64,000 nt of DNA from Tillus elongatus (GCA_964006375.1 OZ023267.1:32359266-32423265); one strand, 5' to 3'. Shown: positions 46,681 through 60,800, numbered from the stretch's first letter. Notes: generated from the letters alone by a model not told the origin. A program made the numbers and translations.

Positions 46681-48111
46681 ATCCGAGCGATAACTCAAAA
46701 AATACCAAACTTATTTAAATCAAGCTTGGCAAAAATCTTGTTTGGGCGAAAACCGAGGTCGAATTCGTTAATCAGCCTTTATGCTCAAGTTTTTTAGGTG
46801 GAAAATCGGGAAAAACTCTTTTAAAACGCCAGATTTTTGTAAGTATTAGAGTAACTGGAATGAGACTTTACACGTGGCTAGAAATAGTGCAAATCAACCT
46901 ATGTTGTGAATTTTAAGTAATTTGGTACAAAACATTTAGAGTTTTCTCATGCGTTGAGATGACTTAGTGGTTACAGTCCAATGTCTGACAGACAGAGTAG
47001 TTAACTGCCACGCGTAGATTGATTCGTACAACAGGTGTAAACCATACATCAACGGTAACCAAACTAAATATATACCAGGCATAAAACATTCTACCCAAAC
47101 CAACAATCGTGAAATCTCGGCCACAGTTATGGAAATGCCAGACGACATGAAATAAAAATTTGCCAAGTGAATGTTATTTAATTGAGGGATTCAATCAATT
47201 ATGAAAAGACACTATATTTTTAGCTTTATGAACAGCCTTAAATGCAGTTTTAGTCCAGCATAGATATATTATGCTTTCGCATAATATAGCAGAAATGTAA
47301 ACAAAGTCAAGGCAAGTATCTATAAAGATGATTCTAAAATAGTTTCTATTATCTTTAAACTTAAACATAAGACGTCATATAAGACCAAAACAGTCGTGGG
47401 AAGTGTTTTAATGGTTACTCTACTAATTCTGTAAATAATTGTTACGTATACTATAATATCCCGGACATTAAGGCGATCTGTTCTAAACAAAACATTAGTT
47501 GACGTATACGTAGATAGCTAAGAGACTTTGATTTTGCCTCATAAGCAGACGGTTACGCGATCGAATCCAGCTCGATGAATGTATGTTTTTTTTGTCATTT
47601 GCAGAAACACTAGTGCATAGATTTCATACGTTTTGAACAAGATCTCAGTTTTGTTTAAAAGGCCTGAATAAGTTTGTCACCTTTGAGCCTGAAATTATAA
47701 TTTTTAGCCTACATTTTGTTATTGTTGATATTAAAAAAACCGGTTTGATTAGGTTGACTAAAACGAAATCATACTGGCGATTAATAAGGAAAAAAAACTG
47801 CTACGTTTTCAATTTGGCAGATACTTTACTTTTCTAAATATGAATTAAGTTTCCTTCTGGAAATCTTTTGTATAACTTTAATGAAATTTGTAATACAAGT
47901 GTCTTTTCAAGAGACTTACACTATCTACAGATATAGCAAAATTTAATTATTTAGCTTTATAGAAAATTGAGTTTTGGGCATTTTTCTCAAAAGGAGTTAG
48001 AACACAAGATTTTTTTGATAATAGATAGATATCGGTGGTAACACTTGCGAAATAATTCTTTAAATGTGCACGTACCAGGACATCTTAAGTCTTTCTTCAA
48101 GGTCTGTGTAA

Positions 48112-48308
48112 AAAGGTAAGATGCCTACTGGCAATTAGGCCATTGCTGACCCTTTTTGATTATCTAAACTAACCTACCCTCCACCTTGAGCTCGATCTCA
48201 ACGACGACAGTGATTTGAAAAATCATCCGCCGCCGGTGAGTCTCGAACCGTCGACCCCGAGTCCGTATTGGAAAGTCATCGACTTTCCCGCACGGCCACG
48301 GAGACGCT
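48112..48308 (-). mobile_element. SINE family 1, tRNA-derived, copy B
   Basis: A perfect 13-bp duplication AAGGTCTGTGTAA lies on both sides (48099-48111 and 48309-48321). Head AGCGTCTCCGTGGCCGTGCG, B box GGTTCGAGACTC, tail GCATCTTACC then TTT. The paralogous repeat at 32600 lacks the insertion. Confidence 0.92.
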
Positions 48309-48411
48309 AAGGTCTGTGTAAGTATTAACTTTACTAATGTGCCGTATAATATCGTAATAGTGTACACTTCTTATGCAAATTCGCTAATATAACGCACTTT
48401 CTGCGTCACGA

Positions 48412-49499
48412 AATTTTCTTAAAGAACTCAGCACGACCGCATAGAAAATTCAAGAGGGAAATGTCGTTGGAGACGTTTATTGATGATGAATTTAAAAATG
48501 TATAAATGTATAGTGTATTCCTTTTGAGAAAAAATATACGAAGCTTGCTCTGTTGTGGCGTATCACCCTGTATAATTATAACTATTTTCTGAATTAGCTC
48601 ATTTGCGTATCGCATTATTTCATCTAAAAATATTCCTCCAGATCAGTTTTATAAGGCAGTTATGGGACTTTGACGCACTAATCGCACTAATGGGGAGAGA
48701 AGAGGCGAGAGTAGCGTGTCAGGATAGAAGTATATGAAAAAATGTGAAGCAGCCATTAATAGAACTGTGTGTGTGTGTGTGTGTGTTGTATCCTGATGGC
48801 CTCGGAAACCAGGTCCATTAGCCACAAACTGTTGTTTAGACAGACGAGAGGTAAGGAAAGGTTTATTACTAACAATACGAGCAACAAAATTGAGGTTATA
48901 TAGTTTCTATAATTAAATTGGTATCATTATTATTATTATTATTATTTTTTTTTAATGATAATTTTTTTTAATGTTTTCTTTTGTTTTTCTTTTTTCTTTT
49001 TTTTTTCTTTTTTTTTTCTTCTTTTTTTTAATTTTTTATTTTATTTTTTATTTTATCTATTTATTTTTTTTAATTAATTTTTTTTAAACTGAACCATAAT
49101 AAAAAGGAAAGACAGGGATACAAGAGTGCAGTTCAGGGACCCGCCAGAATAATAGAACTAAAACTTCGGAAATTTACTTTGATTGGAACAGATAAAGCTT
49201 GTAACGATTACGTTTCGTTACTGCTTTCTTCTTCAGAATAAACCTGTAAGAGACTTAATTAATAGCCGACAATCCAATATCTGTAAAGCAATTCTTGTTT
49301 TAATTTCAAAAATTATTTTATGAAAAGTCGCTAATGTTTAACTATCATAAACACCGTACTGCATTTTAAATGTGCGCTTTAAAAGTCAAATATCTAAAGA
49401 CGAAATATGGCTGTGTTAGTAAATGATGCGTTGCATTTTACGGAAGGAGTATTTCAAAGAAATAAATGTCGTTGCTACTGGCTCTGTAATTTTCCGTAT
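48412..49499. other. Low-complexity sequence, no gene
   Basis: (GT)n at 48762-48786, then a long T-rich tract with TTA and TTTTC runs at 48925-49086. Nothing else supportable except a doubtful Penelope-like end at 49205-49250. Confidence 0.5.
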
Positions 49500-50164
49500 G
49501 ACGTCACGGGCGACGGTTGAAAGAATTGTCGGCAAAACCTTCAACTGTGGACACGGGAGTTGAGACAACGTGACTTCACCACCGATTGGAGGTCTCGTTT
49601 TATCTCATTCGAAGAATGGAGGCTAGAAAGAGCTCGCGCACAGCCACCAACGGTCGTGGTAAGAAATTTTGCGGGCAGCGACGAGCAATTGCAGAAACCG
49701 AGACATTAGCGGTGACTCTCTGCTGAGCGTTCATAGACTGAACATCCATCAGTTTCGGTGGCTATTAAATTATCTTAAAACGGGATTGTAATGTTCTTTC
49801 TGTTATCTGTACTGCCTAATAATTATTGTCAGTGATTGTTCGGAGTAATTCAAGTCATTTTTGAGTTTAACTAAACATCTTATTCAGCATAAAAACGCGA
49901 GCAAACTCGTGGTTATTTGTTCCGAGCTGTTGATTTCTTGCCGTAATCAGAAAAAATTCCTGGTTATAATCGAACTTTAAGTCAATTGGTAGTGAATTTT
50001 ACTTGAGCAAATTCACGTTTTAATTGCGATTTGCAAAGTTTTCATTAAGCGAATTAAGAACATCGATTTAGGTATCAAATGGTCTTGTAGTATTGGAGCA
50101 GTAACATCCACCGGCCCAATAATCTTTGATGGGAAGTTCCAGTCGTTTTCCCCAGTTTTTCCAC

Positions 50165-50400
50165 TCTTATTCGAGTCTGGACTCCAGCCGAGTCCCTTGA
50201 TCTCTTCTCTATGGGAGTGCGGTTCCTGGATCAGGGCCAGATCCGTGTTCCTCAAAGCCAACAGTAGTCCGGCCGTAGCTGGCCTACTGTGCTGGAGGTT
50301 GGCCTGAAGGAACCTAAGTCGCATCAACCCCCGGTTGCTTCTCCAGTGGGCGGAAGTTAACCCTTCCCAGGCCCCATTCGGAAAATTTTAGTTCCTAGGT
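50165..50400 (-). pseudogene. Non-LTR endonuclease N-terminus fragment
   Basis: RLRFLQANLQHSRPATAGLL, LRNTDLALIQEPHSHREEI, KGLG: the QxNLxHS and LIQEP motifs (with the catalytic E) of apurinic-type endonucleases in I/R1/Jockey elements. It is cut after about 55 residues, where host repeat sequence resumes. It includes some 5' leader (50335-50400). Confidence 0.7.
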
Positions 50401-50997
50401 TTTAAGCTAAGCCCAATTAAATTAAAATCTTTTTGCACACGTGACACTTCCGGTTCTATCGAAAGTGTCTATCAACTTCGTTATTTTAAATACAGTATGC
50501 TACTTTTTAATAGATTTTTGAATTCTACTCGTAAAAGGTAGACTTTCACTAGCATACTATGTGTCTACAGTTAACCATTATCAAAATATTTAGTTTTTTT
50601 CGAAAATTTTTGCAAAATCATAGATGCACTTTATACCTGATAACTTGAGGGAAAAATGAGCTACAAGATTCACCTTTTGCACACAACACACCAGTATGTG
50701 TACCTTCACCGCGCGTACGTCGTACAGGGTAATAGAAATTGACTTGACAACGTGTCAAAATTCAACTAATCAAAACTTGCTTTTTCAAATGGAACCCCCT
50801 GTATTTTATTAACTGCCCTAATTGGCCTTTCGAATCTCTTTCGATTTGCATTAGCATTTCCTATACCTAAATCTTATCATTTTGGAGAGAATGTAATATA
50901 AAAAATAACTATAGGTAACTATTTTTTTTATAAAGAACTTAGCTATGTGTAAACAGGAATGAGAAAAATTAAAGAAGAAGCACAAATTTTATAACTA

Positions 50998-51700
50998 CAA
51001 CAGGTGCTCAAAATTGCCTCTACCAACTTCAAGCCATTTTGTTACTCGTTTCATTATGTTGCTGCCTGTAGCCCAACTTAATTGTTTCGGATTTAAAGTA
51101 GCTAATGCATCTACAACTCTGTCTATCATGTTTTCTTTGTGGTGGAAGGTCCTGAGTAGACTTGATTTTTAATATATCCCCCAGATACTTGCGTCGAGTG
51201 GAGATAGATCTGGAAAGCGCGGTAGCCATCTATGTGGACCGTTGTTGGCAATCCGTCCGTGATCAAAATGTTGAGTCAAGAAATCAGACGCCAAGTCATT
51301 AATTGTGCTAAGGCGCTCCGTCTTGTTGATACCAGGTCGTTTCAGCTTCCTCCAATCTCAGTGTATTCAGAGAAACGAGAATAACTTCTCGTAATATATT
51401 GCAGTACCCGACCCCAGTAAGATTTTCCTCATACATTTTCATGCCGAAAACTTCCTCATTTTTTGCGGTATAAAATACATTTAGTGACCAACCGTCTTGA
51501 CAATAGTTGGTTCTGGTGAGGTGAGGATTTTCATCCGACTAAAAGTGGCTATTGTGACGATGCAACAATCCATTTTTTCAGAACTTCGGCTCATCACAAC
51601 GTATAATTTTTTCGCAAAAAGCTCCATCTTCCTGTGTTTTTAAAAGGGACCATTCACAGAATTCAACACGTTGAGAGTTATCACTGGGCTATAGACTATG
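50998..51700 (-). pseudogene. Mariner-like transposase remnant 3
   Basis: QRVEFCEWSLLKTQ, IIRCDEPKF (first D), SDENPHLTRTNYCQDGWSLN, YQQDGAP (second D), FPDLSPLDASIWGIY (third) and KWLEVGRGNFEHLL at the end. The N-terminal DNA-binding part is missing. Stops include one after PKF and one within the QDGAP region. Confidence 0.75.
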
Positions 51701-52375
51701 GATTCAGTGATAGGAGTCACAGGGTCATCAGGTAACTTAATACCGGAAGACTGGTGAGTCTAAACAAATCTTTTCTCTGAATCAGCAGATTTTTCATGCT
51801 GAAATCTAACATCTGAAGTTTTAATAACCTGAACTTTCAAAATCACGTAATCAAGTTTGAGCTTAAACAATACCAGGGAGGTGCTGTCAGCATAACTATA
51901 TATTTCCTGTTAAATCTCTAAGATTTTGTCAATTTTTGTAAATTTAAACAAACAGTTTTTATTTGTGTTAAATTGTAATTAGCAGATTTTGTGTGTAAAA
52001 TATTTAACCTATACATTCTCTTTAAAATTTCTTATTTTTCATGATTAATGTAGAAATTTCACGTAGGATTATATATTCTTTTTTTCATTTGTGTTTCTTT
52101 TTGAGCGATACCCTAATTAACAGTAACATTTTAGTAATATGCAACTATCTTTATCTTATTGTTTTGGTTCATGTATGTAAATTAATAATTTCTTGCTCTA
52201 GAAATTTTTGCTGTTTATCTGATTGTTATTTGTATGCAATTAATGTTTATTTGAGATTTACCAACCAATTTTATTTCATTTGGTTTGCTATTCCAAATTT
52301 AATTTATATGAATAAATTAAATATTTTGTTACATTAACCTATTTGTTTAGTTGAAGAGAACCCAAGCAACAGATT

Positions 52376-55300
52376 AAGGCATGTTAACCAGCACTCGAGT
52401 CCAACTAACCTAACCAAGTTGTAATTTAGTAATAATTAACCAAAATGTTGCCTTAATTGTCATAATGACTACAAATTTGGAAATGCGGCTCCGAACTAGC
52501 TTATTTTTGACTATTAAAATTACTCCAAAGTCAGTAACTTACAAGTAACTAAATTGGGAAAAAATTGGTTTAATTTTACTCATAAAATATATTTGAATAT
52601 ACTTTTGTGTTTCAATTCCAGAGTTAGTAATTTTTAGGCCGAAGTGTGCCCTAAATTGGACTGAAAATCGACTACTAAGCCCAGATACCTGAAATACCTA
52701 CTTTAAGGTAATTTATTAATATTAGGATATTAACCTGCAATATGTCTCTGTGGTATAGTAAATTGGAGGTCTTCTTATGAAGTCCAGCTTACATATATAT
52801 TACCATTTTCATTGCAGTACAGCACAGGAAATATTTTAGGCACTGAGCTAACCTAAAATGGCTTTCTGATCGGCTATAAAGTCATAATTACTGCAGAAAT
52901 GGTCTTCCAAGTCAAATTGCCTACCTTCAAGTTGAAAATACCCATAAAATCTGACTTGAAATAAAAATTATCTTCAAAGTTCAAAGTGTACAGCAGTGAA
53001 ATACATTTGTGAATCTTAAAGGTGTGTCAGTTGATAAACTTCATCAATAAAAGTTTTATCTTGTTGTTAATGTGCGTGCACCAGTAACAAATATAGTGTT
53101 ACAATGCCCCTTTGAAACCAATATAAGTTTACAGACATACTACAAATTATTATAGAGTAGTAAAGAATGCTCAAAGAAAAATAGTGATAGATGCTGATCA
53201 TTCAAAGTGGCTTACATCAAATCAGCACGTTTCCCTCTTCAATATAATACATTCATTTTCATGCCAAATGGAGTGAAGCAGTGGCAACACGGTCAGCTGT
53301 CATGTTTATGTTTATTTACTTATTTTATTTTGTTTCTATTCTCTATTAATGTCTATATATTATGGAATCAAAGACCAAAAGCGCTCTATAATCATTCCTA
53401 TATGTCTCTCGGCTGTGCACGGATATAAGTAATATATATTTCTATACCCGAAAATGTTTCATTTCTAATAAATTCAAACAAAATTCCTTTAACATATACT
53501 TGAAATTCCCATAATAGGACAAAATGCCTTCAAAGTTTGGTTAGTTTGCCCTGTCATTAGGAATTGTGACTTATAGGTAAAAACATAGGGCAAAATTAAC
53601 TTTTAGGTCAATAATGTTAGAAGGGCAGCCATACTAAATTAATTTTGCGGTATCCATCTTGATTGTATTGGAAAATGAAAAATATTTTTTTGTTAAATAT
53701 AGTGTAATCAAATTTTAGTTCGATAAAAACATTAAATAATGATTGTATACCATGACAAGATAGTTTTGTGTTGTTTACATCACCAATCCTCCAAAATCAG
53801 CATTTCAAGAATTTTGAATAATTTTTTATTTTCACTAATTTTATCTTTCATACGGGCGCTCGAATTTTATCGAAGTATCATCATCATGTTAACAGAAAGA
53901 AACATAACCGCAGTGGGTTTTGTCTTTATACAGTGCGAATCACCTTTATCATTGTGGCAAATATTTGAAGTAAGTTCTTTGATCATTCAAGATGTCATTT
54001 TTTGACAAAGATGGACAATATCTCTACTACTCTACTGTTTGCTTATACATACATAACCACAGATCCTGCAGAACCGAATAATGTCACATGCGTAGTTCGT
54101 TGTTAAGAACGTCACGGCACTCGGCGCCTAGATGTCAGATTCAAGTAAAGCGTAGCACATATTTACCAATATATTACGTCCATTGGCCCAATGTTGAATG
54201 AAAGTGCCCTAAATATAACTAAAACGCTTTGGTCGAAACGCCTTGCTGGACCTATTATCGACTTCCATATTACTTTGACTTTAGTCCCCACCTTGGTAAT
54301 ATACACTTAAATTTTACTTGAAAATGACCTGTGGTGATTTGGTCGCCAACCTATTGGAAGGGCGATTTTACGTCAATTTGACTTTAAATATTGCTTGAAA
54401 AATTCCTCCCTAGTATCTACTTTCCTTTTGACGTCGGCATAAACTATTTATTCTTACTAACTATTATCTAGATACCTACATTTCAATGTAACCTGGCACT
54501 AGTCTGGAGAGCCCACAAATATAGAACTCTGTGCAGTGCGAAGCAAACAAAGGAAGAGAACGTTAATATCAAACTACATCCAGATCTGTCAACCTCCTAA
54601 AAAGTGCTGCTAATCTTAATAAATTTGATAATCTGATAGATAGCTACTTTAGGATAGGGTGTTATAGGGAATTGTGACCTCACCATTGAGCAGATCTATA
54701 TCCACCTCAGGTCAATCAGATATACCACGGTTCTTGTACTTAAAGCTTTTCTTTGAAGGAGGTAACAAGCTTCTAATTAATTCGCTGTTACATAATAAAA
54801 ATAAGCCTTCTAAAATAATTTTCTTTATTTGACATTTTTATGATTCTCTAAAATTCCTAAAGGCACTCTGTATGTATGTACTTAATAGAGTAGAGTCCAT
54901 CAGTATAGCGGTTGATGAGCACGGTATAGTTGAACACTTCTAATCCGCAAAGTGCTGCATCATGTTAACTCTTTAATTTGTTTTGCAAATGACGGTGTAC
55001 GAAATACTCTGGGGGACAACAGCGTTGCCGCCGTGCTGTGTCATTTATATTTATAACCGGGAATATCGTCTCTGGACCTCGGTAAATACTTGAGCGCATT
55101 TAATTTAATGCCAAATAAACGAACGGTCTTTTTGATTAGATAAAACATTACTCAGTGGGCACGTTTCTTAACCAACTGGAAATGTTTGCCTAGGCAGTGC
55201 CGATATAGCAACCTCCCGAGATTTCAATTTTGTTCATATAAGCCCTTATAAAATATGTATTCAAACCTTTTGATGTCCTAATAGAGGGTTGCCCACATAA

Positions 55301-55496
55301 AGGAATATAATCGATATATAAATTGCAAGATAGGCTTGCTGAAAATACCCTGAAAATAAAATCAGGTACAATTTATTTATCTAATACGCATAAATATACT
55401 AAGCCAAGTAGAAATTTTGAGTTTGAGTTCAGATAGGTTTACGAAAAAAGGATTTTGTTATACATGATTATGATAAACGCACAAAATTTAAAAAAT
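52376..55496. other. Longest unassigned stretch, no gene seen
   Basis: AT-rich with no long frame and no recognised motif. 54500-54730 shares blocks with 6530-6730 and is probably LTR-element internal sequence. If a host gene's intron lies in the window, this is a likely place, but nothing in the sequence shows it. Confidence 0.5.
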
Positions 55497-55600
55497 TCTG
55501 TACGCAGCAAGTGCATTATTGTGGTGAATTTTCATTAGAATTTTACACTATTAGTAAGGTATATTATTCAAACTAATTCTTTAACACACTGCATGCCCCG
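55497..55600 (+). repeat. GACGCAG family, 5'-end fragment
   Basis: TCTGTACGCAGCAAGTGC, ATTATTGTGGTGAATTTTCA. It is lost after about 80 bp. Confidence 0.6.
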
Positions 55601-55817
55601 TCGAATGTATATGCGCGAGACTAATGTTTAATTGAGCGTCGGTTTGGCCATATATGTCCGACAATACGCATTTTAGACGGGGCCGAGTCAGACACATGTG
55701 AGCTGCAACAGATAGAATTTTTCATTGTATCTTTATAGCGTGGCTCTCTATGAAGCTGCCGATAATATTAGCTTGGCCAGATGATAGTGGTAAAAGAGTA
55801 GGAGCATATTTATACAG

Positions 55818-56378
55818 TGTTAAGGAGCGGAGGATATTTAGGGAATAATTTGTGGAGCTAGGCGAATTTGGACATAGTAACGATGTAATAAACTGTAATA
55901 AAATAACTAAACTTTAACAATGCTTACAACTAATTTAACCGAATGAATTTTAAAGCTGAACATTTTACATACTGAATCTTAATTGAAATGTCTCTTCTTC
56001 TCTCTACATAATTAAAATCACAAGTCTCGCGTCTTTACATCTTAATAATCTAATCAAAAAGTCTTGCTAATGTTTATCAACAATACTACTTATAACTTTT
56101 ACTTGGTTTACATCATACATAATTTCAGACCTCAGCAGTCAGCATTCCTTGTGCTGTACGCTGCAATTTTAACTTGTTTATTATTTAGATAAATGTGTAA
56201 TAGTTTTTCAATGCCAATGTTATTGATACATCTGTGACCTACTACTACATTAAAATTTATTTTAATTGTTGTAGCAAATTTTCTTATAACTGAATTTTAA
56301 TTATAAATTGAATGATCTTAACAAATATATTTCCACGCCTACGACTGCCCTTCTGGATAGCTTATTGTTCTCTGAACA
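55818..56378 (+). mobile_element. Solo LTR, 561 bp, with 5-bp target duplication
   Basis: It starts TGTTAAGGAGCGG and ends CTCTGAACA (TG...CA), with TACAG on both sides (55813-55817 and 56379-56383). No internal region is attached. Related copies are at 33705-34264 and 9036-9285. Five-base duplications fit Gypsy or BEL elements. Confidence 0.9.
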
Positions 56379-56479
56379 TACAGGGTGGAAAATATTTAAT
56401 GTCAAATACAAATAATGCCTTATTTATCAAACAAAGCTGAACACGAAATACATAGCAGAAAATAGTCAATTAGTTTTAT

Positions 56480-58000
56480 TTTTCTCACCAAATCACTCTT
56501 AACACGTAATGGCTGATTTGGACAGTCAGCACAATCCGTAGAAACCCTTTTTTAATAATTTCTAGCAGTTAGTATTCCTTCGGATTCTTTCAACTTCCCA
56601 TAAGAAACATGGCATGTTCTCCTGACTTTATTGTTTTCATTCACTTTTGTTACCAAAGTATGTATATTGCATTTTTTTCGTGTGTTCGGTTTTCTGCTTA
56701 GGCAAATCAAGCACGGCTTCATCAAGTTGTTTTCTGAAATGTCTTATTTGTATATTTTTCTTTGTTGCAGCTTAATGACCGACAAATGCATTTACAATTG
56801 TAATTCGTAAAATGTACTTCTTAGCTAACTTTCGGTACCATTTTACCCTCTTCCTCAATGTAGTAGCATATGATGACATTTGATCAGAAAGATCAATTCC
56901 TGATTTTCCTTTGTTATAGGCCACAACGACTTCAGGTTTTTCCTTATTTCGTTGTCTTGACTTTCTACAGGTACTTGCTGGATCATTTCTTATTTGCTCA
57001 TTTCCTCTTTCTACTTGAGACATTTGAGGACCATGTTTTGTAGAAAGCATTCTAACGTCGCGAGTATCTTACCACTTTAGAACTAAAATTCTATTTTCTT
57101 CTTCTCTGGCTATAACCTGACCTCTCTTAAGTTTAGCACACATAACATCTTTGGGCAAATACTTTTTCTTGCTTCTCAGTGTTCCAATTGTATGAGTTTT
57201 TGTATCAAGAAGTGACAAACCTAATTAATAACTGGTATAAAAGTTGTCAATATACAATATACGACCTTGGTTTAGGATTTTTTCTGAAAGTTCTAGGCAA
57301 ACTAACTTTCCCAAGCCAACGGTTTTGTCATAATTCTCTGATTTCCCAGAATAGATTTTACTGTTCCAAGTATACCCATCAACTGCACATAATTTGATCA
57401 CCTTTACACCGTGCCTATGTGCTTTGTTTGGAATATACTGCCAGTCGGCCTCTACAAGGGACCAACGTTTCATCAATCACATAATCTTGGCCAGGAACAT
57501 AGACTCGTTGATATTTCTCATGCAGAATATCCATAAGTGGTTGAATTTTTCCAACGCGGTTTTCCCTCAGGATTTCGGAATTATCAGAAAAGTCAATAAG
57601 ACGTAACAAAAGTTCAAATCTATTACATGATATTATTTTCGAAGCAATAAAATTTTGATAAATGGGTTTGGTAGACCAATATGCTGGCATACTTCCTAAT
57701 GGTACCAAACCCACCCACATCACAAGCTGAAGAAATTTCTTCATTTCTTCTTTGTTAGTAGGAACCAATTTATTAAGTCGATTATGTCGCGGCAGTCTGG
57801 TGCCCTCTATTTTTTGTTCTGCATACTTGGTTCGACAATCAAGTTCGTTATTTCATCATCAATAAAAGAAATAAGAAATGTTTCATATGGAGATATATCT
57901 CTTGGGACATCAATTTGTAAACCTGACATGCCCGTGAATGGGTACCACAACGTACTTTCTGCATCCAGACCCCATTCATCGCTTATTTACTGTTGCTGTA
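56480..58000 (-). pseudogene. Second piggyBac-family transposase, strongly decayed
   Basis: Pieces in order on the minus strand: WGLDAESTLWYPFTGMSGL; KEEMKKFLQLVMWVGLVPLG; MPAYWSTKPIYQ; ENRVGKIQPLMDILHEKYQ; VIDETLVPCRGRL (first D); KAHRHGVKVIKLCAVDGYTW; ILYIDNFYTSY (second D); KGKSGIDLSDQMSSY (third D); YRKLAKKYILRITIVNAF. At least five stops or shifts. It is a different lineage from the element at 40577. No TTAA-bounded ends were identified. Confidence 0.82.
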
Positions 58001-58139
58001 TCCATATTTTTTCAAATGATAAATTATTGTAACTCTCTATGTGAGACTGGCAAACAAGGAAAAACATTTGAAACAAATGAAATGAGGAAACAATTTAGAC
58101 ATAAATTGAAAATTTCGGTTAGCGGCTTCGTCACGGCGG

Positions 58140-58885
58140 TTCTTCTCGTACCGCACACCGTGTATTAGAACAAAGTCATTACCATCCATACAAACCTACA
58201 ATCGTGCAAGGCTAAAATGTTGACGATTACCCTAAGCGACTTCAATTCTGCAGATGGTATCAAGTACAATGTCAGCAAGATGAAAATTTTCATTTGAAAC
58301 TAATATGGCCCGATGAATCCAGATTTACAAATGTTCGTGTGCATAATCGCCATAATAGGTATTATTGGGCAAATTAAAATCCCCATCTAAAGGAAGAAAG
58401 ACGATTGTAAGACAGATTTGGTATTAATGTTTTGGTATTAAGGTGATTTTGTGCGGCTTATTAGGTCAAAAACTGTTGTTTTTATTTGTAGATTAGACAG
58501 TTTTGAGAAATGATATCTTACCAACAACTAGAAGAGTTCGTAATCATTTAGACAAGATTTGGTCCAGCTTACAATGCTAGGATCGTCAAAGAATCTTTGA
58601 ACCAAACTGTTAATAATCTTGTCATTTGTAACAATAGGCCGGTTTATTGGTGTGCTCGAAGTCCTGATATAACCCCCATGGATTTTTATTTTTGGGGTAC
58701 TCTGAAAAATGATGTATATTAATTGGATCCACCACAAAATATCAATGAATTACGAAACATAATCACGAAAGCTATAAATAATATTAACGAAAACACCCTT
58801 ACCAGAGTTTGCAGGCATCTTTCAAAAAGGTGTATAAAGTGCATTGAACAAAACGGAGGCCATATTGAACAATTTTCTATTTAGT
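58140..58885 (+). pseudogene. Mariner-like transposase remnant 4
   Basis: HYHPYKPTIVQG; YPKRLQFCRWYQVQCQQDENF; LIWPDESRFTNVRVHNRHNR (first D); ending CIEQNGGHIEQF near 58845-58885. In a different frame SPDITPMDFYFWGTLKND contains the last D (58665-58715). Start and TIRs were not found. Confidence 0.75.
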
Positions 58886-59599
58886 GTGTTTTTAAGTTTT
58901 TATTTTATTATTTGTTGAGTTTCGTTTCTAATTGTGTTGTTTCGTGGAGTTTAAGTTTCTATTGGCTCTTGCTGGGTTTCGCTATTAAACTTTTTCACAT
59001 AATATTACCTAATTAAGTATTGTAAATTAAATCACAATATTTTTTATCGTCAATCATTACGGAAAATTATATTAAAAGTAGAAGTATATTGTTAAACTTC
59101 ATGGCCTATTGCTTTTTGGACACTTTTTTTTTTCATTTGTTTTCTGGTATTGGATTTCATAGCCTACTATCCTCAAAACGGTTTTCCTCAAAATTGTCAG
59201 TGCAATTACAAGATTTCTCCAGCATGTTGTACATCATTGGAAAGCTCTATTCACAGGCTATGACATAAGTAAAAAATCCAATATGGCTGCGATAATAAAA
59301 ACAAACGTTGATACATGTAGCTCAAAAACAAATGACAATTCAAAGTTGAGAATAGCACAAAAAGATTACTCTGTAAAAAGTGTCTTAAAAATGTGCAAGT
59401 CTTAGACATGTCAGATCAACGCCTACTTAGATATTGAAGAAAAAAATAAATCGACAAATTTTGTTTTTTTCAAAATAACTCGGAAACGAAAGGAGGCAGG
59501 GCAAAATACATGTCTTACTTTGAACGAGCATAAAATTCTACAAAACATTCCTAATTTAACCGTCTCCCTATCTCTTATAATAACGGAGATAGCAATACA
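58886..59599. other. No recognisable gene
   Basis: AT-rich; TCTTATAATAACGGAGATAG near 59573 recalls the direct-repeat block at 45770 and 46036. Confidence 0.4.
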
Positions 59600-59915
<316 letters not shown>

Positions 59916-60800
59916 TGTATATACTCTAAATTTGCGTAGACTCAGCCTGGTTAGAAAAAAACCTGTACACATATTTTTTATCCTTCAGAATGAATCTCGT
60001 ACAGGAAATCCTGTAGTCCGGCAATAAGGTTAACTAACGGCGGTTTTTTAGACCGTTTTTGCAAAGAAATCAACCTGAAAAACCATAAAAGCTCCAGATT
60101 TTCAGGTGAATACTGTCTGAATGCTCATCGTTTAGCGGAAAGATACGTACATCGTGAAACATATTGAGTTAAGCTGTTTCCACATCCATCTGAAGCTCCT
60201 CGAATTCAGAATGCAAAATACTCAGCAGTGCTCCATGGAGTTCTGGTTTATGCGTCCTTTTGAATAATGGAAATACGGATAATCTCGTTATTGCTTAACA
60301 ACTCTATCTAAAATCGCATCTCTATTTGAAGACGTTTTCTTATTTACAGATACATTGACAAATCACATTTATCTGTGTACAAAAAGCTTCATAAATTTTC
60401 TATAAGCTTTTCAGGGTACACAGAAACATTCTCCTCTATTATATCCAGTCACATCTTTTGTAAGTTAGTACATTTAAAAGCTGGGGAAACACAAGTGAAG
60501 AAAAATGTGTTATTCTGGAATAATATTATATATGTCCTTACGCGCCAATTTTTCATACAATTTAGTTTTTATTAAAAATTAATTAAATGGTAGGGTTGAT
60601 TGGGAAACGTTTCAAGAAGATATCGACAGACGTTTGACACCCCTCCACATGACCAGATATAGACAGCGCTGTAAAACATTTAACAACATGCATTGTGCAT
60701 GCAGTTCATGGATCACCCATTGTTTCAAATCAATTATCAAGACCAAAGAAGTCATACATAACAACTCAATATATCCTAGATATAATTAAAGAGAAAAAAC
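59916..60800. other. No recognisable gene
   Basis: Unassigned AT-rich sequence up to the next repeat copy. Confidence 0.4.

Larger units (their letters stand above)
49500..52375 (+). mobile_element. LTR-like interspersed repeat, copy 2, with nested insertions
   Basis: 49500-50165 and 51700-52375 match the two halves of 5170-6475 in the same order. Between them lie an endonuclease fragment (50165-50400), unassigned sequence and a mariner remnant (50998-51700), all minus strand. The final block is AATAAATTAAATATTTTGTT, ACATTAAC. Confidence 0.5.

Noticed and set aside
52041..54005. Small plus-strand frames of 73-98 codons as host genes
   Set aside because: Composition matches random AT-rich frames, with no motif, splice support or similarity within the window.
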